This document shows, piece after piece, positions 10,541-22,636 of a stretch of 64,000 nucleotides of DNA; position 1 is the stretch's first letter; each line of letters opens with the position of its first letter. Source of the stretch: Elmis aenea (Eukaryota > Arthropoda > Insecta > Coleoptera > Elmidae); NCBI GenBank assembly GCA_947652605.1, contig OX393578.1, forward strand, positions 54,009,415 to 54,073,414. Direction: 5' to 3'. The notes below the pieces were generated by a model. It had not been told where the DNA came from and ran no database searches. It saw only the letters and a program-made list of their open reading frames with translations. Position numbers and translations under genes: made by a program.

Positions 10541-12779
10541 TGATCAACGAAGTAACCTGGATTCGCTTGTGTGATTTGTGAATTATTATTGTATCATGGC
10601 TGTGACATTTAGCAACGTAGCAACAACGTATTGTAACACATTCCAAAGATACATAAACGGTTTACAGGTTGTTTGTAATTGTTCGTGACACTTTTATCTT
10701 ATTTATTTGCCTATCACTGTTTTCGAACCAAATTACCGATAGCCTGAAGAACTATAGCTCTTTTTGGGTTCACTTTTTATCTCGGCGAGCAGAGCAATAA
10801 TTGAAATAACGTCTTTACGCTTTGACATTTAAATGATCACTGGATTAATATTAAAGGTAAAAATGTGAGAAAACTTTATGCAAACGCTATTATTATTTTA
10901 AAATAACAAAATCAAATCTTTCAATAAGGCGAAAATATTTGTATTCTTTTTCTCATATCAAATTACTATAAAATACAACTCGTATTTGTTTTCCGACGAT
11001 TTTAAAACAAAAGTCGTTCATCATATAAGATATTAAATTCTCCCTGGCAAATATTGAGACAAAAGAAAACAAATAATCAAATATTGCAAAGCCTGTTGGG
11101 TTTAATCACAAATATTATCGATATCTTCATCTTCAAAACACAGGATGCCACTATACCTTTTTGTGCTGCACTTAAACCTGCCCCATTAAAGCAATTATGA
11201 CTTCATGTTGGTATCTGAATATTTAAACTGACATAACAAGAGAATTTCTGGGAAATGCGCAAGAAGTTTCAGGTCAACTTGTCATCTACATATTGCAGTA
11301 ATTTCCGCATCGAAAATTTTAGGCTATTACCCTTAATTATAACAGTAATACAGGAGATAAGAGATCCAAATTAGCAGAAAAACTATTGTAAATGTTAGGT
11401 AATAATACATTCAATTACCAACGAATAATAAGGCTTTATAAATTTTTTGAGGAATATATAAAATAATACACACACATGACATTTTTTATATCAAACACGT
11501 ATCCCATAAGCCAGCAATAAATTTTTTGGAAAAGGTTGCTTCTGAATAAAAATTCGCTTACACATGCATCTGTGACAATGGATTTTGACGTTTGTGTGGT
11601 GAATATTCAATGACTTATTGGTAATTTGATTTTATTATCAATTTCGCTAACCTAAACGTTTCTGTTTTACTTAAAATAAGGTCATTTAGATGATCGTACA
11701 TATTAAATTTTGTTCGCGTGATTGATATGTTATTTAACGAGGTTATTACCAAGTGTTTAAATAACTTTAATTACATAAAAAGGATATTTTTTGTACATGG
11801 AATATATCTGGCCAACATTATGTTCTTATTAGCTTATGGATATTTCGTTTTATTAAAAATTCGCGTTATTAATTAAAGAATTTTGGGACAAAAACTGATT
11901 AAATCGTGAAGTACTTTGTTGGTAGATTACTGTTGAGTATCGTAAAATCGTCTGGTGTATTTAGCATTTTTCTTATCTAATAGACGTATAGTTGGGTTCA
12001 AGTTTTCAGATAATATTAGTTTGCAGACTTTGAAGTAAGTTATTAAGCAAACGTTTTTTTTTTTTAATTGTTTGCATGTGTAAGAGGGTGAAGTTGAATT
12101 TAATTTGCACACGCAGATAAATGAAATTTCTTACTTTCTCAAAGAGTCTCTCCTTGTTCTGTTGGATTATAATTGATAGATATTCTTTCCTTTCTATGTC
12201 GTTACGAATACATGTTACAACCCAATAAAAAGCGGTTTGTTTCACCAAAAGCCGAAAAATTATTTCACTTTACTTTGAATGGCATATTTTTTGGTCTGCA
12301 AGTTGATTAAATGTAATGGGCGGATCTCCAAGTAATAAACTGGGTTTTAAATTTGACTTGACTTACGATGTAGCCGGTGTTCCATTACTTCAGCTGTGCG
12401 ACTTGATAAATTATAGTTTTATTCATATTTAATATTTATGTAGCAACACTTAGTCAATCGATATCTTGGAGCAAGATAACGTGTATTATAATGTAACTTA
12501 TTTTCTAATAAACCAAATAATCAATGGCTGCTTACTCGATCAAGACCACTGAGCTGTTATTAAGTACGTCATTGTTAAAGTTAGCTGCGATTTCTGATAA
12601 CAGACGAGGTGTAGCGTCTATTATAATCTTATTAAAATTTATCTCCATGTAATTTTAGCTCTTACGTCAGAAGTAAATCTAGTAATAAAGTAACAGGGTT
12701 TAATAAAACTATGGGAAAAGTATTTTACAGTCTTAAAAAATATGTTGAAACTCTTTTTTTGTAATAATATAATAACAAC
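10541..12779. other. No recognisable gene; possibly low-copy DNA
   Basis: About 2.2 kb with no transposon ends or coding motif that I recognise. Short open frames at 11927-12248 (-) lack any signature. This is one of the longest stretches here without visible mobile DNA. Confidence 0.45.
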
Positions 12780-13095
12780 CACAGAACTCTACAATACGAT
12801 AGTGGCTGAAGACAAAATTAAATGTTTGACGACTGCCAAAGATCCACTACGATGTAAATGAGAAATAGCAAACAAGGTTATCGAGAAAGTTATTTCATTT
12901 AAACATCTGGGAACAGACTTTTCAAGCAGCAGAGATATACGCGTAGAAGACAACACAATAAGCCTTAAAAGGGGCAGCAATTTCTGGTAGGCTCAGAGAT
13001 GTGGTTTGGATGTACAAATATAAAGATGTCTCTTGGGTGTAACATTTACATCTACAAAGCTGTAAGACCACTTCTAACATACGCCACCGAGCAGT
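12780..13095 (+). pseudogene. LINE reverse transcriptase C-terminal fragment
   Basis: Translation gives PLRCK, then EIANKVIEKVISFKHLGTDF, SSSRDI and, after frameshifts, RLRDVVWMYKYK and YKAVRPLLTYATE. This follows the region after the catalytic core of insect endonuclease-reverse transcriptase ORFs. Stops and frameshifts are present and no neighbours from the same element are visible. It differs in wording from the 585-1423 fragment, so it is probably another family. Confidence 0.75.
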
Positions 13096-13403
13096 GGCGT
13101 AGCAAGAACAGAATGGGCCCATGTGCAGGCAGAGTTAATGGCCCCTTCGGATAAAGTTTTTGTGAGTTTGTGACTGCCAAGTTGGCACTCAGTGTCAACA
13201 GTACCGAATTAAGCCTTCTGCAGGCTCTTAATGAAGGAATTCAATTGACAGACCTGGGCATTTAAACCATTGAAAAAAAAATCAAAAGTTTTGCAAAAAT
13301 AGGCTGTGGTATCTGTAAAAGCAGAGCATTGTGCAAGTGGTGGTGTATATATTTCCTTAAGGTTAACAAAGACAACTAAAAGACGTCGCTGGACTGATCT
13401 TAG
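13096..13403. other. Unassigned; contains a CAGTGGCGTAGC terminus
   Basis: GCAGTGGCGTAGCAAGAACA at about 13091 resembles the CAGTGGCG ends of hAT-like elements, also seen at 55382 and 55843. No partner end is visible nearby. The following stretch has a short cysteine-rich reading (IGCGICKSRALCKWWC) that I cannot assign. Confidence 0.35.
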
Positions 13404-13671
13404 CTAACTAGGAAGGGTCACGATATGTTGTCGCTAGAATCTGATCAAGGCTGTTTGTTGCATCAAGAACATCAAAACTAAATGTTTTGCAAAGTTATAC
13501 GTGCCAGTTGCCAGTGGCCATTTTGTTCGGAAAAATAGCGAAAAAACTGAAAAATTGAATAATAACGGTAATTTTTCGATCGCGTTGGCCATGAAACCGT
13601 CAGAGATAAAATCGAAATTCTTCTATTTACCAATTCGCGCATCCTTTGCAAGTAAAATGGTGCAAAGTTTT
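13404..13671. repeat. Foldback repeat FB1, single arm
   Basis: Matches the left arm of 4904-5553 from AAGGGTCACGATATGTTG to ATGGTGCAAAGTTTTTGA. The other arm is missing; the match stops at a GATACTGATACTGAATACTG direct repeat. Confidence 0.7.
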
Positions 13672-15552
13672 TGATACTGATACTGAATACTGAATAAAAA
13701 AATTGTGTGGTGGTGTCGCTATGGAAATGAAACGATTAATTAATACTTTATACATAATAATTGTCATTTATATCGTTTACATTAACTTTCGTTCTAAAAT
13801 ATAATTTTAAATTCGTAGAAAAAACAGCATTACGACTCGAGATGAAATTAGTTTCATCAAAGAAAGGTTAGTCCAAATTTGTAATTTGAAATACACAAGA
13901 AAGTAAGAAAGTACATCACGCCAGAACGCAATACCATGACGTTGTTTGTTCTGCAGTTCCAAAAAGAACCGAAAAACCAAATACCTACAACTGCAAAATA
14001 TGGCAAAAATTTTGTCACTATGTTGTGTCACAATAAAGTGATTGAAGATAAATATAATTGTCATAATTTAAGTCTTTTGAACATTAATTTTCAGTTTAAA
14101 AGGAAAAAAAAGGCAATTTTAATTTTTTTTTAAGTTAATCCGTAATGCTTAATTTTTCTTGCACATTTTATTGACTGGTTTTATTTAGCGATTATATTAT
14201 AAGTAAACGTTTTTTTTAACAACTATTTTCTGCACGTTTTATTTCAAAATGATGTTAATGAACAGTACAAACCTAATTAAAGAAAAAAATTTTTAATTTT
14301 CGAATTTCAAAATTCGGTCTCACAGACCGCGTGCGAGTCTATATGTTATGAACATGAAATAAGCGACTCAGTAAGGTTAATAATAAACATTGCTTATGCA
14401 ATTTATTTGGAGGTATGACGATGAAAAAAAAAGATAATTTATTTAAAATTCCTCCTCTTCTGACAGAATGTAAAATGTCCACTTAACGGTTGCCACAAAA
14501 ATCTAATTTATATGTAAAAATTATACAGTTAAACATGGATCACTTTTAATTTCCTTTCCTTTATTCATTATGCGCCGTGTAAAATGAGATTATTTTATTA
14601 AACATGCATTCATAACATGAAGAAATAAACTGCTGTTCGTTTAAATAAAAATTGTCTCTAACGCATTTTGTATAAGCTTTGTCGTTTCATCTTTTTTCTT
14701 AAGGTAAAAAACGTGCTTAGAAATCCTCGCACGAAATTTGAAGGGAAAAAAATCACTTCAAGTACATTCGCGCCAATGTTTCCATTCAAGCGAATTCAAT
14801 TTACGCAGTTTCTTTGCCAATACATATTTTTCTTCGCATAATTTGTTAGCCAAAATTTTAGCGTCTTTACTACAAGCGCTGAATAAAAAAGCATACGACA
14901 ACTAAGACCTAAGTTCTTAAAAGATTTAATTCAATGGAAGTAAAAGTTTATTATCAAAATAATTTTTAACAAAAATTGTATAACGTTGACAGATGAAAAC
15001 CATAAAGAACATGCAGTTAAACGTTTTCAGGATTCAAGTGCCGTCGATATAAAATTTTAAATTCTATACATACTTAATAGGCTTATTTAAACGGTTTTTG
15101 ATAAGGAAACATTGATCAATGGCTGTAAAAAAATAATCCTCACGAAAACATGTTCTGCTTTATAAACTTTAGTACTCAGATTTCTTTGTTAAGATCTAAG
15201 TAAATCAGTTTGTAATTAATTAACAGATTTTAAAACTTTGTCTGTGGGATGACGTCAACTATAAGCATATTACGTTAAGACGACGGTATATTAGGATGCG
15301 AAATGTAATTTTTTTTTGTAATCTTGGAAAAGGTACAATAAATTGACTTACTTGACTAGCGGAAAACGACCCGCATTAGCGAAGAAAAAAGTTCTGTTTA
15401 ATGAGGATAATGCGCTGTCACAAGTCTGCTATAGCGATAACAAAAATTCATCAATTGAACTTCGAATTGCTGCCTTTTATCCCCTACTCACCAGACTAAC
15501 CTATTTACTGTAAGGTAGGTACCACTTTTCGGTCTTGTTACGTAATAGTATA
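13672..15552. other. No recognisable gene
   Basis: AT-rich. The open frame 13936-14133 and its reverse partner have no motif. No terminal repeats seen. Confidence 0.5.
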
Positions 15553-15850
15553 TTACATAACAAGAGTTATAAGAAGCATATTACGCACGAGTGGTTGCTT
15601 TACAACTCGTGTTATGTAGCTTACTTTTTCTACGAACACGTAATACATACGATTTAAACGTTTTTTTTGCTAATATACACATGTAATTACGTTGTCAATT
15701 TTGACGTAAGTCTAGTTTGTCTTTTCTAGACAAGTGCGCGTTTTGCTTACCGTATAAATCACTTGGCATACAGGCAGTGTGTGACGTAAGGCTACTTCGA
15801 TCTTTCTAGTCAAGGGTGCGTTTTGCTTACCGTGCGTTAGGACTCACCCT
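15553..15850. repeat. Dispersed repeat (copy B of the 7891-8286 family)
   Basis: Begins ACATAACAAGAGTTATAAGA and shows the same order of motifs as copy A: TTACAACTCGTGTTATGTAG, TAATATACACATGTAATTA, then two tandem units starting GACGTAAG (15703 and 15783, 80 bp apart). It ends near GACTCACCCTAG. The GTGCGCACGG-containing piece of copy A is deleted. Confidence 0.6.
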
Positions 15851-15959
15851 AGATATTAAATTTTTTTAATCATTTTTTAATCTGGCATAATTGTTAGTGT
15901 TTCGTGATTTTTGCTATAACCATAGCGTTTGTCCCTTTTATATTAATATTCGTATCTAC

Positions 15960-16460
15960 TTGTATCTGCCCAAACGTCTAGATTAAATTGCAGGTCCTTT
16001 TCGCTTTTAGCTAATAGCACCACATTGATATTGGTTTTAGTTTATTCCAACCCCAGTAGGCCGTTCTTTAATTATTTTATTCATAAGAATTATAAAGAGC
16101 AGTGGACTTCATGTGCCTCCTTGTCTTACTCCCACTGTTGTTATAAATTTCTGGGAACTGCTGTTATGGGTTCGCACATAATTTCTACTATTCTTATATA
16201 AATTCTTGATGGCGTTTAATAATACTTCTCCCACTATACTTTGTTTCAATATCTTCCAGATCTTTTTCCTTGGCACTCTATCGAATGCTGAGACAGATCG
16301 ATAAAGTACTAGTGCAGCATCTTTGAATGTTCCATTGTTTTTTGACAACTGCCAACGTAAAAATTAGATCCCGCGTGCTTCTACCCGGTCTAAAGCCACA
16401 TTGCGCCTTTTTCAAATTTCTTTCGAAATGTTTCCTTAATCTCTCATCTAAAATTCTTTC
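15960..16460 (-). pseudogene. LINE reverse transcriptase fragment (fingers-palm)
   Basis: On the minus strand the order is QCGFRPGRSTRDLIFTLAV (about 16420-16365), then SAFDRVPRKKIWKILKQ, then ALLNAIKNLYKNSRNYVRTH-like sequence and FITTVGVRQGGT (ends 16109). These are RT motifs: GFRPGRST, AFDRVPR and GVRQG. A frameshift separates GFRPG from AFDRV, and the YADD part is missing. It is cut at 16464 by a pogo-like element. Confidence 0.8.
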
Positions 16461-16463
16461 ATA

Positions 16464-17307
16464 GGGTAAGTCCGGGATAGATGCCCCACTTTTTTAGATG
16501 CTAATATTTTTTGGACAAAGGAGTAAAAACTATGGTTGTAACTACGTTGTATGACAATTCTATGTATATTATTTTATTTAAACTTGAAAATTTACACTGT
16601 TATAAATTTATATGATTCGAATAATTAAAAACTTAAAATATGAGCATTTGCCATCTTGACCAAACTGTCGGGCAAAGATGCCCCACTAGTATAGATGCCC
16701 CTACGAAAATATTATGTAATTACAAATTAATAAACAGAAACTAAATGTTTAGTAAACATATTAACAATTAAGTACTTATTTCTTTTTTAATGTCATTATT
16801 TTTCCACACAAATTACAAAGATTTTCATATTTAGAACAGCCTTCACGGGACCATTTGTTGCAATGCATGCACTGAACCCACTCATCATTCCATTTTGTGT
16901 TTGTGTACATTTCCCCACACCCAACACATGTAGGGCATCTTCCCCTATCGTCCGGTATAGATGTCCCAGCCAAATATCAAATTTAAATTTTGCGCCAGAA
17001 TATGTACTTTGGCACGAACACTAACCTATTGTATGCCTAAATGTATTGCACTACAAAAACAATGATAAAAGTACTTTATCTTGATATGCTTGTACAAGCA
17101 AACCATAGTGATAAATTTTGTGAAGCTCTAAAAATGAATTTTTGCAAATAACTTGCCCGAATAAGGTTTTTTTTTTAAAAATTAGCACTGCACACAATCA
17201 CATACGCAATACAAACCAACCCTTAAAAAGCCAGCGCAACCTGTCCGTTAATAACGAAATTATTTTGGGGCATCTTCGCCGTTGGGGCATCTATCCCGGA
17301 CTTACCC
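16464..17307. mobile_element. Pogo-like MITE (family P1) with TA duplication
   Basis: Ends GGGTAAGTCCGGGATAGATG and its reverse complement at 17284-17307 are matched over at least 20 bp. The TA target is duplicated (16462-16463, 17308-17309). The motif GATGCCCC is repeated near both ends (16480, 16678, 16697, 17268, 17285). Internally it keeps only the C-terminal finger of a transposase (16776-16973), so it is a deletion derivative. Confidence 0.8.
16776..16973 (-). pseudogene. PHD-like C-terminal finger of a pogo-like transposase
   Basis: The 65-codon frame reads CPTCVGCGEMYTNTKWNDEW, then VQCMHCNKWSREGCSKYENLC and CGKIM. The spaced C-x2-C, C-x2-C and W-x2-C-x2-C pattern resembles a treble-clef PHD-like finger. 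The same arrangement closes the transposase at 29550-29685, which supports reading this as the 3' exon end of a pogo-like transposase whose DDE core is deleted. The start methionine is incidental. A protein-protein or chromatin role in these transposases is only inferred. Confidence 0.6.
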
Positions 17308-17985
17308 TATAATATTTTATTACACAGAAGAGAAATATGCCTCTATAATTTTCGCATTTTTTTTATAATGAAAATTAAATGGTGATAATACCGGTTAAAA
17401 CCGGTTTTTGGAATTATTTATTTGTCTTCGTTCGTATAAAAAATTCTGTTAATTTCATTTAATGTTTTCGTTTTCTTTCCGTACTCAGTCTCTGGGCTAT
17501 GGTATACCCACTATTAAAAAAAAAAAAAAATAAACTAGAGCAATTGGTTTAAGATGAAATAAACACGTTATTTATCCATTTTTCCAGAATGTTTATCCTG
17601 TAACACATGATTATTCATGTTTTTAAGAAACAATTGCTTATTACCGAAAGTGCTAAAAATTGGTTATTGTCATACTCTGCAATAAAATTTTACGGCGCTT
17701 TTAGTACCGTCTGTTTTGTCGATATAAATAATCCGTAAGTACAGTTTTAGTATCAATTAAAATAATGCCCTTTTCGTTTATTGCCTCAGAATCCAGTATG
17801 TTTATAAAGTTATCCTGTTTTAAGTGCTTGCTCTACAAAAAATACTTCCTAAACTTTTGAATAATTTCTACAAGATTATGCAAAAATTCTTGAATAACCT
17901 CGTGGGCACAGCTTTGTAAAACGAATTTCGGTGCGAAATTCCTGAAAAAAACTGATTCGTTCTGTCCTTTAATGATATGTTGAAT
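17308..17985. other. No recognisable gene
   Basis: Contains a 16-bp perfect palindrome ACCGGTTAAAACCGGT near 17391 and an A-run near 17517. The frame 17833-18030 (-) runs into the hAT end and shows no motif. Confidence 0.5.
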
Positions 17986-19778
17986 CAGGGGCGGACTGGG
18001 TGCATCAAACTGACCGGGCAATTTCTCCAAAATCGGCCCACATAGGTAAAATAAACTTTGGCGATATCGTTTTTATGGCATTGATTGTTTTTGCCCCTCC
18101 CCGCGTTTTCGAGATTAAATTTGCTTAAAGGTTGCCAGTAAGTTATTGGATTCGCATAAGAAAATCACGTATAAAAAATGTACCCTAACTTACGCTTTTC
18201 AACTTACAATAACGGTGTCGAAACCACCCATAGTGTAATTTAGAGGTATTACCTGTAGACTGTACAGGGTGGCTTATTTTCGATGCCAATACAGGGTATT
18301 TCGGTTATTATCCAAGATAGAAAAAAACTAAGTACGTAGTCTCGATCTCTTTTTTCAAGAGAAATTTATTGCAGTAAACAGATTTTTGATATCTTTTTTA
18401 ATTTTCGAAATATGTATAGCCAAAAACCGATTTTTGGCACTTTTCAAAAATGTTAAATATCTCGCTTAAACGAGAAGATAAAGAAAAACTTTGGACATTT
18501 TTTGCATCGTTTTTTGTCCTTAATAAGATAGCTATATTGATTTTTTTTTTACTCATACGAATATTGATATATTACACCTGACGTTCTTATTTTAAATAGC
18601 AACCATAGGCAAATTATATATGTTTGAAAAATGCAAAAAATAAGCTTTCGATTGATGTCAAAGCCAACTATGGTTGCCATTTAAAATAAGAAAGTTAGGT
18701 GTAATATATCAATATTTGTATGGGTAAAAAAAATTTAACATTGCTATTTTATTAACGATAATAAACTATGCAAAAAATATCTTTTAAGTTTTTCTTTATC
18801 TTTTTGTTTAAGCGAGATATTTAACATTTATGATATCTTTTTTCATACTCGAAATATAGCTAACACCATTTTTGGTATTTCCAAAAATGTTAAATATCTC
18901 GCTTAAACGACAAGATAGAAAATAACTTTAAGAACATTTTTTGCATGGTTTTTTTGTCCTTAATAAGATAACGATGTTCATTTTTTTTTGTTCATACAAA
19001 TATTGATATATTACGCCTAACTTTCTTATATTAAATGGCAACCATAGTTGGCTTTGACATCAATCGAAAGTTTATTATTTGCGCTTTTCAAAAATATATA
19101 ATTTGCTTATGGTTGCTATTTAAAATACGAAAGTTGGGTGTAATATGTCGGTATTTATATGATTAAAAACAAATTGAATATCGCCATCTTATTAACAACA
19201 AAAAACCATGCCAAAAATGTCCTTAAAGTTTTTCTCTATCTTTTCGTTTAAGCAAGATATTTAACATTTTTGAAAATTGCCAAAAATCGGGTTTTGGATA
19301 TATTTCGAAAATTAAAAAAGATATCAAAAACCTGTTTACGGTAATGAATGTCTCTCGAAAAAGAAATCGAGACTACGTACTTGGTTTTTTTCTATCTTGG
19401 ATAATAACCGAGATACTCTGTATGGGCATCGAAAATAGGCCACCCTGTACGTATTGAAATTTGTATCCAAACAAATGTATTTAATAATTAATTATAAATA
19501 AGTAGAAGATTAAAAATAGCCAAGTAAATATATGTATATTCACAGTTATTTAATTAATTAAGGTTTTTTATTTATGCGCTGACGTAAACAGTCACTAAAA
19601 ATAACACTAACACACGGCATTTTTTTATTAAGTTGGTAAAATAAAGCTGATTATATAGTAGTAGAAAAATTCATTTAGATTTGGAAATGATTTGGTGTTA
19701 ACGCCACCGACATTGGCCCTTGAGCCCATCGGCCCACCGGGCATTTGCCCGGTTGCCCGGCGGGCCTGTCCGCCCCTG
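17986..19778. mobile_element. hAT-type element with 8-bp target duplication
   Basis: Left end CAGGGGCGGACTGGGTGCAT; right end is inverted GGGCCTGTCCGCCCCTG. Flanks are TGTTGAAT (17978-17985) and TGTTAAAT (19779-19786), seven of eight identical, as expected for hAT. CAGGGGCGGACTGG is a common hAT terminus. There is no transposase; most of the interior is a later palindromic insertion (18265-19447). Confidence 0.75.
18265..19447. mobile_element. Four-armed palindromic Tc1/mariner-type MITE
   Basis: Ends CAGGGTGGCTTATTTTCGAT and its reverse counterpart CGAAAATAGGCCACCCTG, TA on both sides. Inside, one module (TTAAATATCTCGCTTAAACG, then TTTTGTCCTTAATAAGATA, then CAACCATAG and AAGTTAGGTGTAATATATC) occurs four times in alternating orientation, at about 18440-18610, 18655-18830, 18885-19045 and 19085-19290. 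No coding sequence. See findings. Confidence 0.75.
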
Positions 19779-20560
19779 TGTTAAATAATGAAAATATTTG
19801 AAAATTAATTCGATTCGGCAGAAAGGCACGGGAAACAAATATCATTTGAATAACAAATGTTATAAGCAAAAAACAGAGTCAGTTATAAACGCTGAAAGAT
19901 GGATTAGTACTGATTTCACATTCTGGGATGATAAACAAAACTGTGTTTATTTGCAAGTATTAGAATAATACAAAACTAAATGGCGTGTGTGCTAGGTTGA
20001 CAATTGCTTTGACGTTTGAATGATGTGGGTTCCGCTTTGTTGTTCGTTTTGTTTGCTACATGAGATGTTTAAAACGATTCAACAAACTTTGATACAGTAA
20101 GCTGAATGATTTGTTTATAAATTCACTATGATATGCGAATAGGATGAATCAGTTAAGGTTGATATAGGTTCGAAAAACTTTAGTGACTCATTTTAATTGT
20201 CAACATAAATAACTCCCTTTTTTTTTAAAGCTACTGGCGAAGACACATGAAGCCAAAAACTGTTCTGAATTTTTACAAAACTGAGTCCTCATAAAAAATG
20301 AGACAAGTAGGTTTTGGCTTAACTTGTTTATGGTATTCGGTGTAATGCCAATGTGCCTTAATTGGTCGAGCTAGTATTATACACGGTTTCACTTTTCGAT
20401 ATGGCACTATTGCTATCTCCGTAAATAACAAAAATACAAATTTGGTTTAAAGGCACCAACGTTAGTTATTTAGGGGTGTATTTTGAACAAGATATTTTTT
20501 ATTAAAAGAAGCTTGAACGATATAACGATAAAACATAAATCGATCATAATTTTGGATATA
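19779..20560. other. No recognisable gene
   Basis: AT-rich, no motif or terminal repeat seen. Confidence 0.5.
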
Positions 20561-21152
20561 CAGGGTGTCCCTGTTATCACGACAAATATTTTAAGTGGTG
20601 ATAGAGGACCTTTTTCTAAGAAAAAAAATGAAAGTACAATTTTTTTCTAAAATCAAATGCTAAGCAGATATTAACACTTGCTTGATTTTTTTACACTTCA
20701 GCATTTAAAAGATTCTGTCGCCGAAAATATCAATTTTATTGTAAAATACCTTTCTGCTTTTAATTAGAGAAAGAAATTTTCTACAAAATTTATTATAATT
20801 ATTTTTTGTCTACAGGCAATGGTTTAAAAGTTATAAAGTAGTTTGTACAAAAAAATGTGAAAAATTTGGAAACTTTAATTGTTTCTTTGACTTTGCAACC
20901 GCTGTATCTTGAAAACGATAGGTTGTACAAAAAAACCGACGGCCCATTCCGGATAGCAAATTTTATGGGCTACAACTTTTGTAAAGAGAAATTTTCGAAA
21001 AATGAAACCGATTTTTCGGAAAAGCTGAAAATAAGGAACAGAGTGTAAAAAAAAATTCCGAGAAATATGTTTTGTATTTAAAAATGCTTTTAAAGAGAGT
21101 GCGATTATGAACTGAAAATGATGGAGGTCATTTTGAACACTTATTGAAGTAA
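20561..21152 (+). mobile_element. Tc1/mariner remnant: left end joined to transposase C-terminus
   Basis: Left end CAGGGTGTCCCTGTTATCAC follows a TA. At 21114-21152 the frame reads ENDGGHFEHLLK and stops, the usual end of insect Tc1/mariner transposases of the DD41D type (compare 33718-33749). Almost the whole gene between the end and this tail is missing. The right terminus is not identified. Confidence 0.6.
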
Positions 21153-21199
21153 TTTTGTGGTTACATGTTAATTTTATTGCGTCAAGATGGATTTGCATT

Positions 21200-22010
21200 G
21201 TTTTGCATTTTATCGTTTTCGAAAGAAAAAAAATCCTTTACAATGATAAAATAGTTTGTTTATTTACAAAAATAAGCAAAATAACTAAAATCAAGACAAA
21301 AATCAACGTGGTCTTGATAAAAAAAAACAATAAACGACTTTCATTGTTTTATTTCGACCATTGCTAAACCGTCCAGTAATTATTTAGATTGTGACAAACA
21401 AATGTAGTGTGAAATTGAAATAATCCTATTGATATTAAGGTCCCTTAAAACATCCAAGAGCTGCTCGACAGAATAAAAGGAAGAGTTGAAAATGTAGGTA
21501 ACTTTAGAGCTTTTGTCAAAATGTAGCAGAGAGATGTTATCTAGATTTTGCCTTTGTATGGAAAATTGTAGTTTGTAGCTTAAACACCCTCGATGAAACA
21601 TATCTTAAATCTACAGCATGTTAAATTTTCTAATTTATTTAAGTTGAACATTTTGTCATTGTAAAATCACACAAATAACTGAGTTAAGAAGAAATAATGT
21701 AAAGCTACTTGCGTAAATATTTTAAAACCTTTTTTTCTCTCTCTTAATAGAAGACTTAAAATACCTTTAAATACTAACAAGTAGCAAGATTATTTTAATT
21801 TTGCATTACATTTTGTTTTAATATCACATCTAATATGACAGGATAGACCAGTAAAGGTCGAAATAAAACAATGGAAGTCGGTTATTGTTTTTTTTATGGA
21901 ACGTTGGTTTTTATCTCATATTTCGCAATTTTTTAGATATTTTACTTATTTTAGTTCATAAACATAAAAAATATCATATCATTGTAAAGAGAAAAAAAAT
22001 CTTTATTGTT
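21200..22010. repeat. Inverted repeat around 21366-21844
   Basis: Left arm 21225-21365 (TTTACAATGAT near 21237; CATTGTTTTATTTCGACC at its end) is inverted as 21845-21990 (GGTCGAAATAAAACAATGG at its start; ATCATTGTAAAGAGAAAAAA near its end). Identity is imperfect. The 480-bp loop has a minus-strand frame (21601-21380) with VEQLLDVLRDLNINRI. This faintly recalls a LINE endonuclease GDFNI region, but I would not assign it. Confidence 0.5.
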
Positions 22011-22636
22011 CTTAATAAAAAAAAAATAATTTCTCGCACGGTAATTTATAAATAGAAATTTAAATATCCCTATTTTGTGACAAATAAGATTTGGCAAAAT
22101 TTTTCCTTTGGTGTACGTAGAAGTATTAGCAAAGATATTTGACTTAACAAGGTTTAATCAATTTCGGTTTTTTCGATAAATCACGCTAGCCATGAAATTT
22201 TTAAACAAAACAATATCTTGTATAAAATACACTTTTTATTTTATCAACCAACTTTGTGTTTTCATTATTTACTTATATAGCAATAGTGTCACATCAAAAA
22301 GTGATGTGATAAACTAGTTACAGGCGAATTTTTGTAAGCAAACAGCAATCGCCCTGATTTTTTTTATGTTATCATCAATTTCGGATGCTGTTTTTTGGCC
22401 TTAACGTGATTTATAATATACAAGATGATTTACCCGGCGTTGCACGGGCGATTACAATTTTAATTACTTTTTTAACTTGAATAAGCCCAATAATTCCAAA
22501 TCATACACAAATGACATACTCTGATCAATCATCTTTTCATTTTCTTATAATTCATTAAAAAATAACTATTTATTGCTTAAAAATTGAATAATAACTCAAA
22601 TTTATTTTCTTTCGTCTTGTTTCAATTAAAAATGTA

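Noticed and set aside
13240..13340. Cysteine-rich reading IGCGICKSRALCKWWC as a zinc finger
   Set aside because: Too short, no matching downstream ligands, and stops follow closely.
7891..15850. CRISPR-like array
   Set aside because: Only two tandem units per copy, unit length 80-89 bp, no spacer pattern, and a eukaryotic setting.
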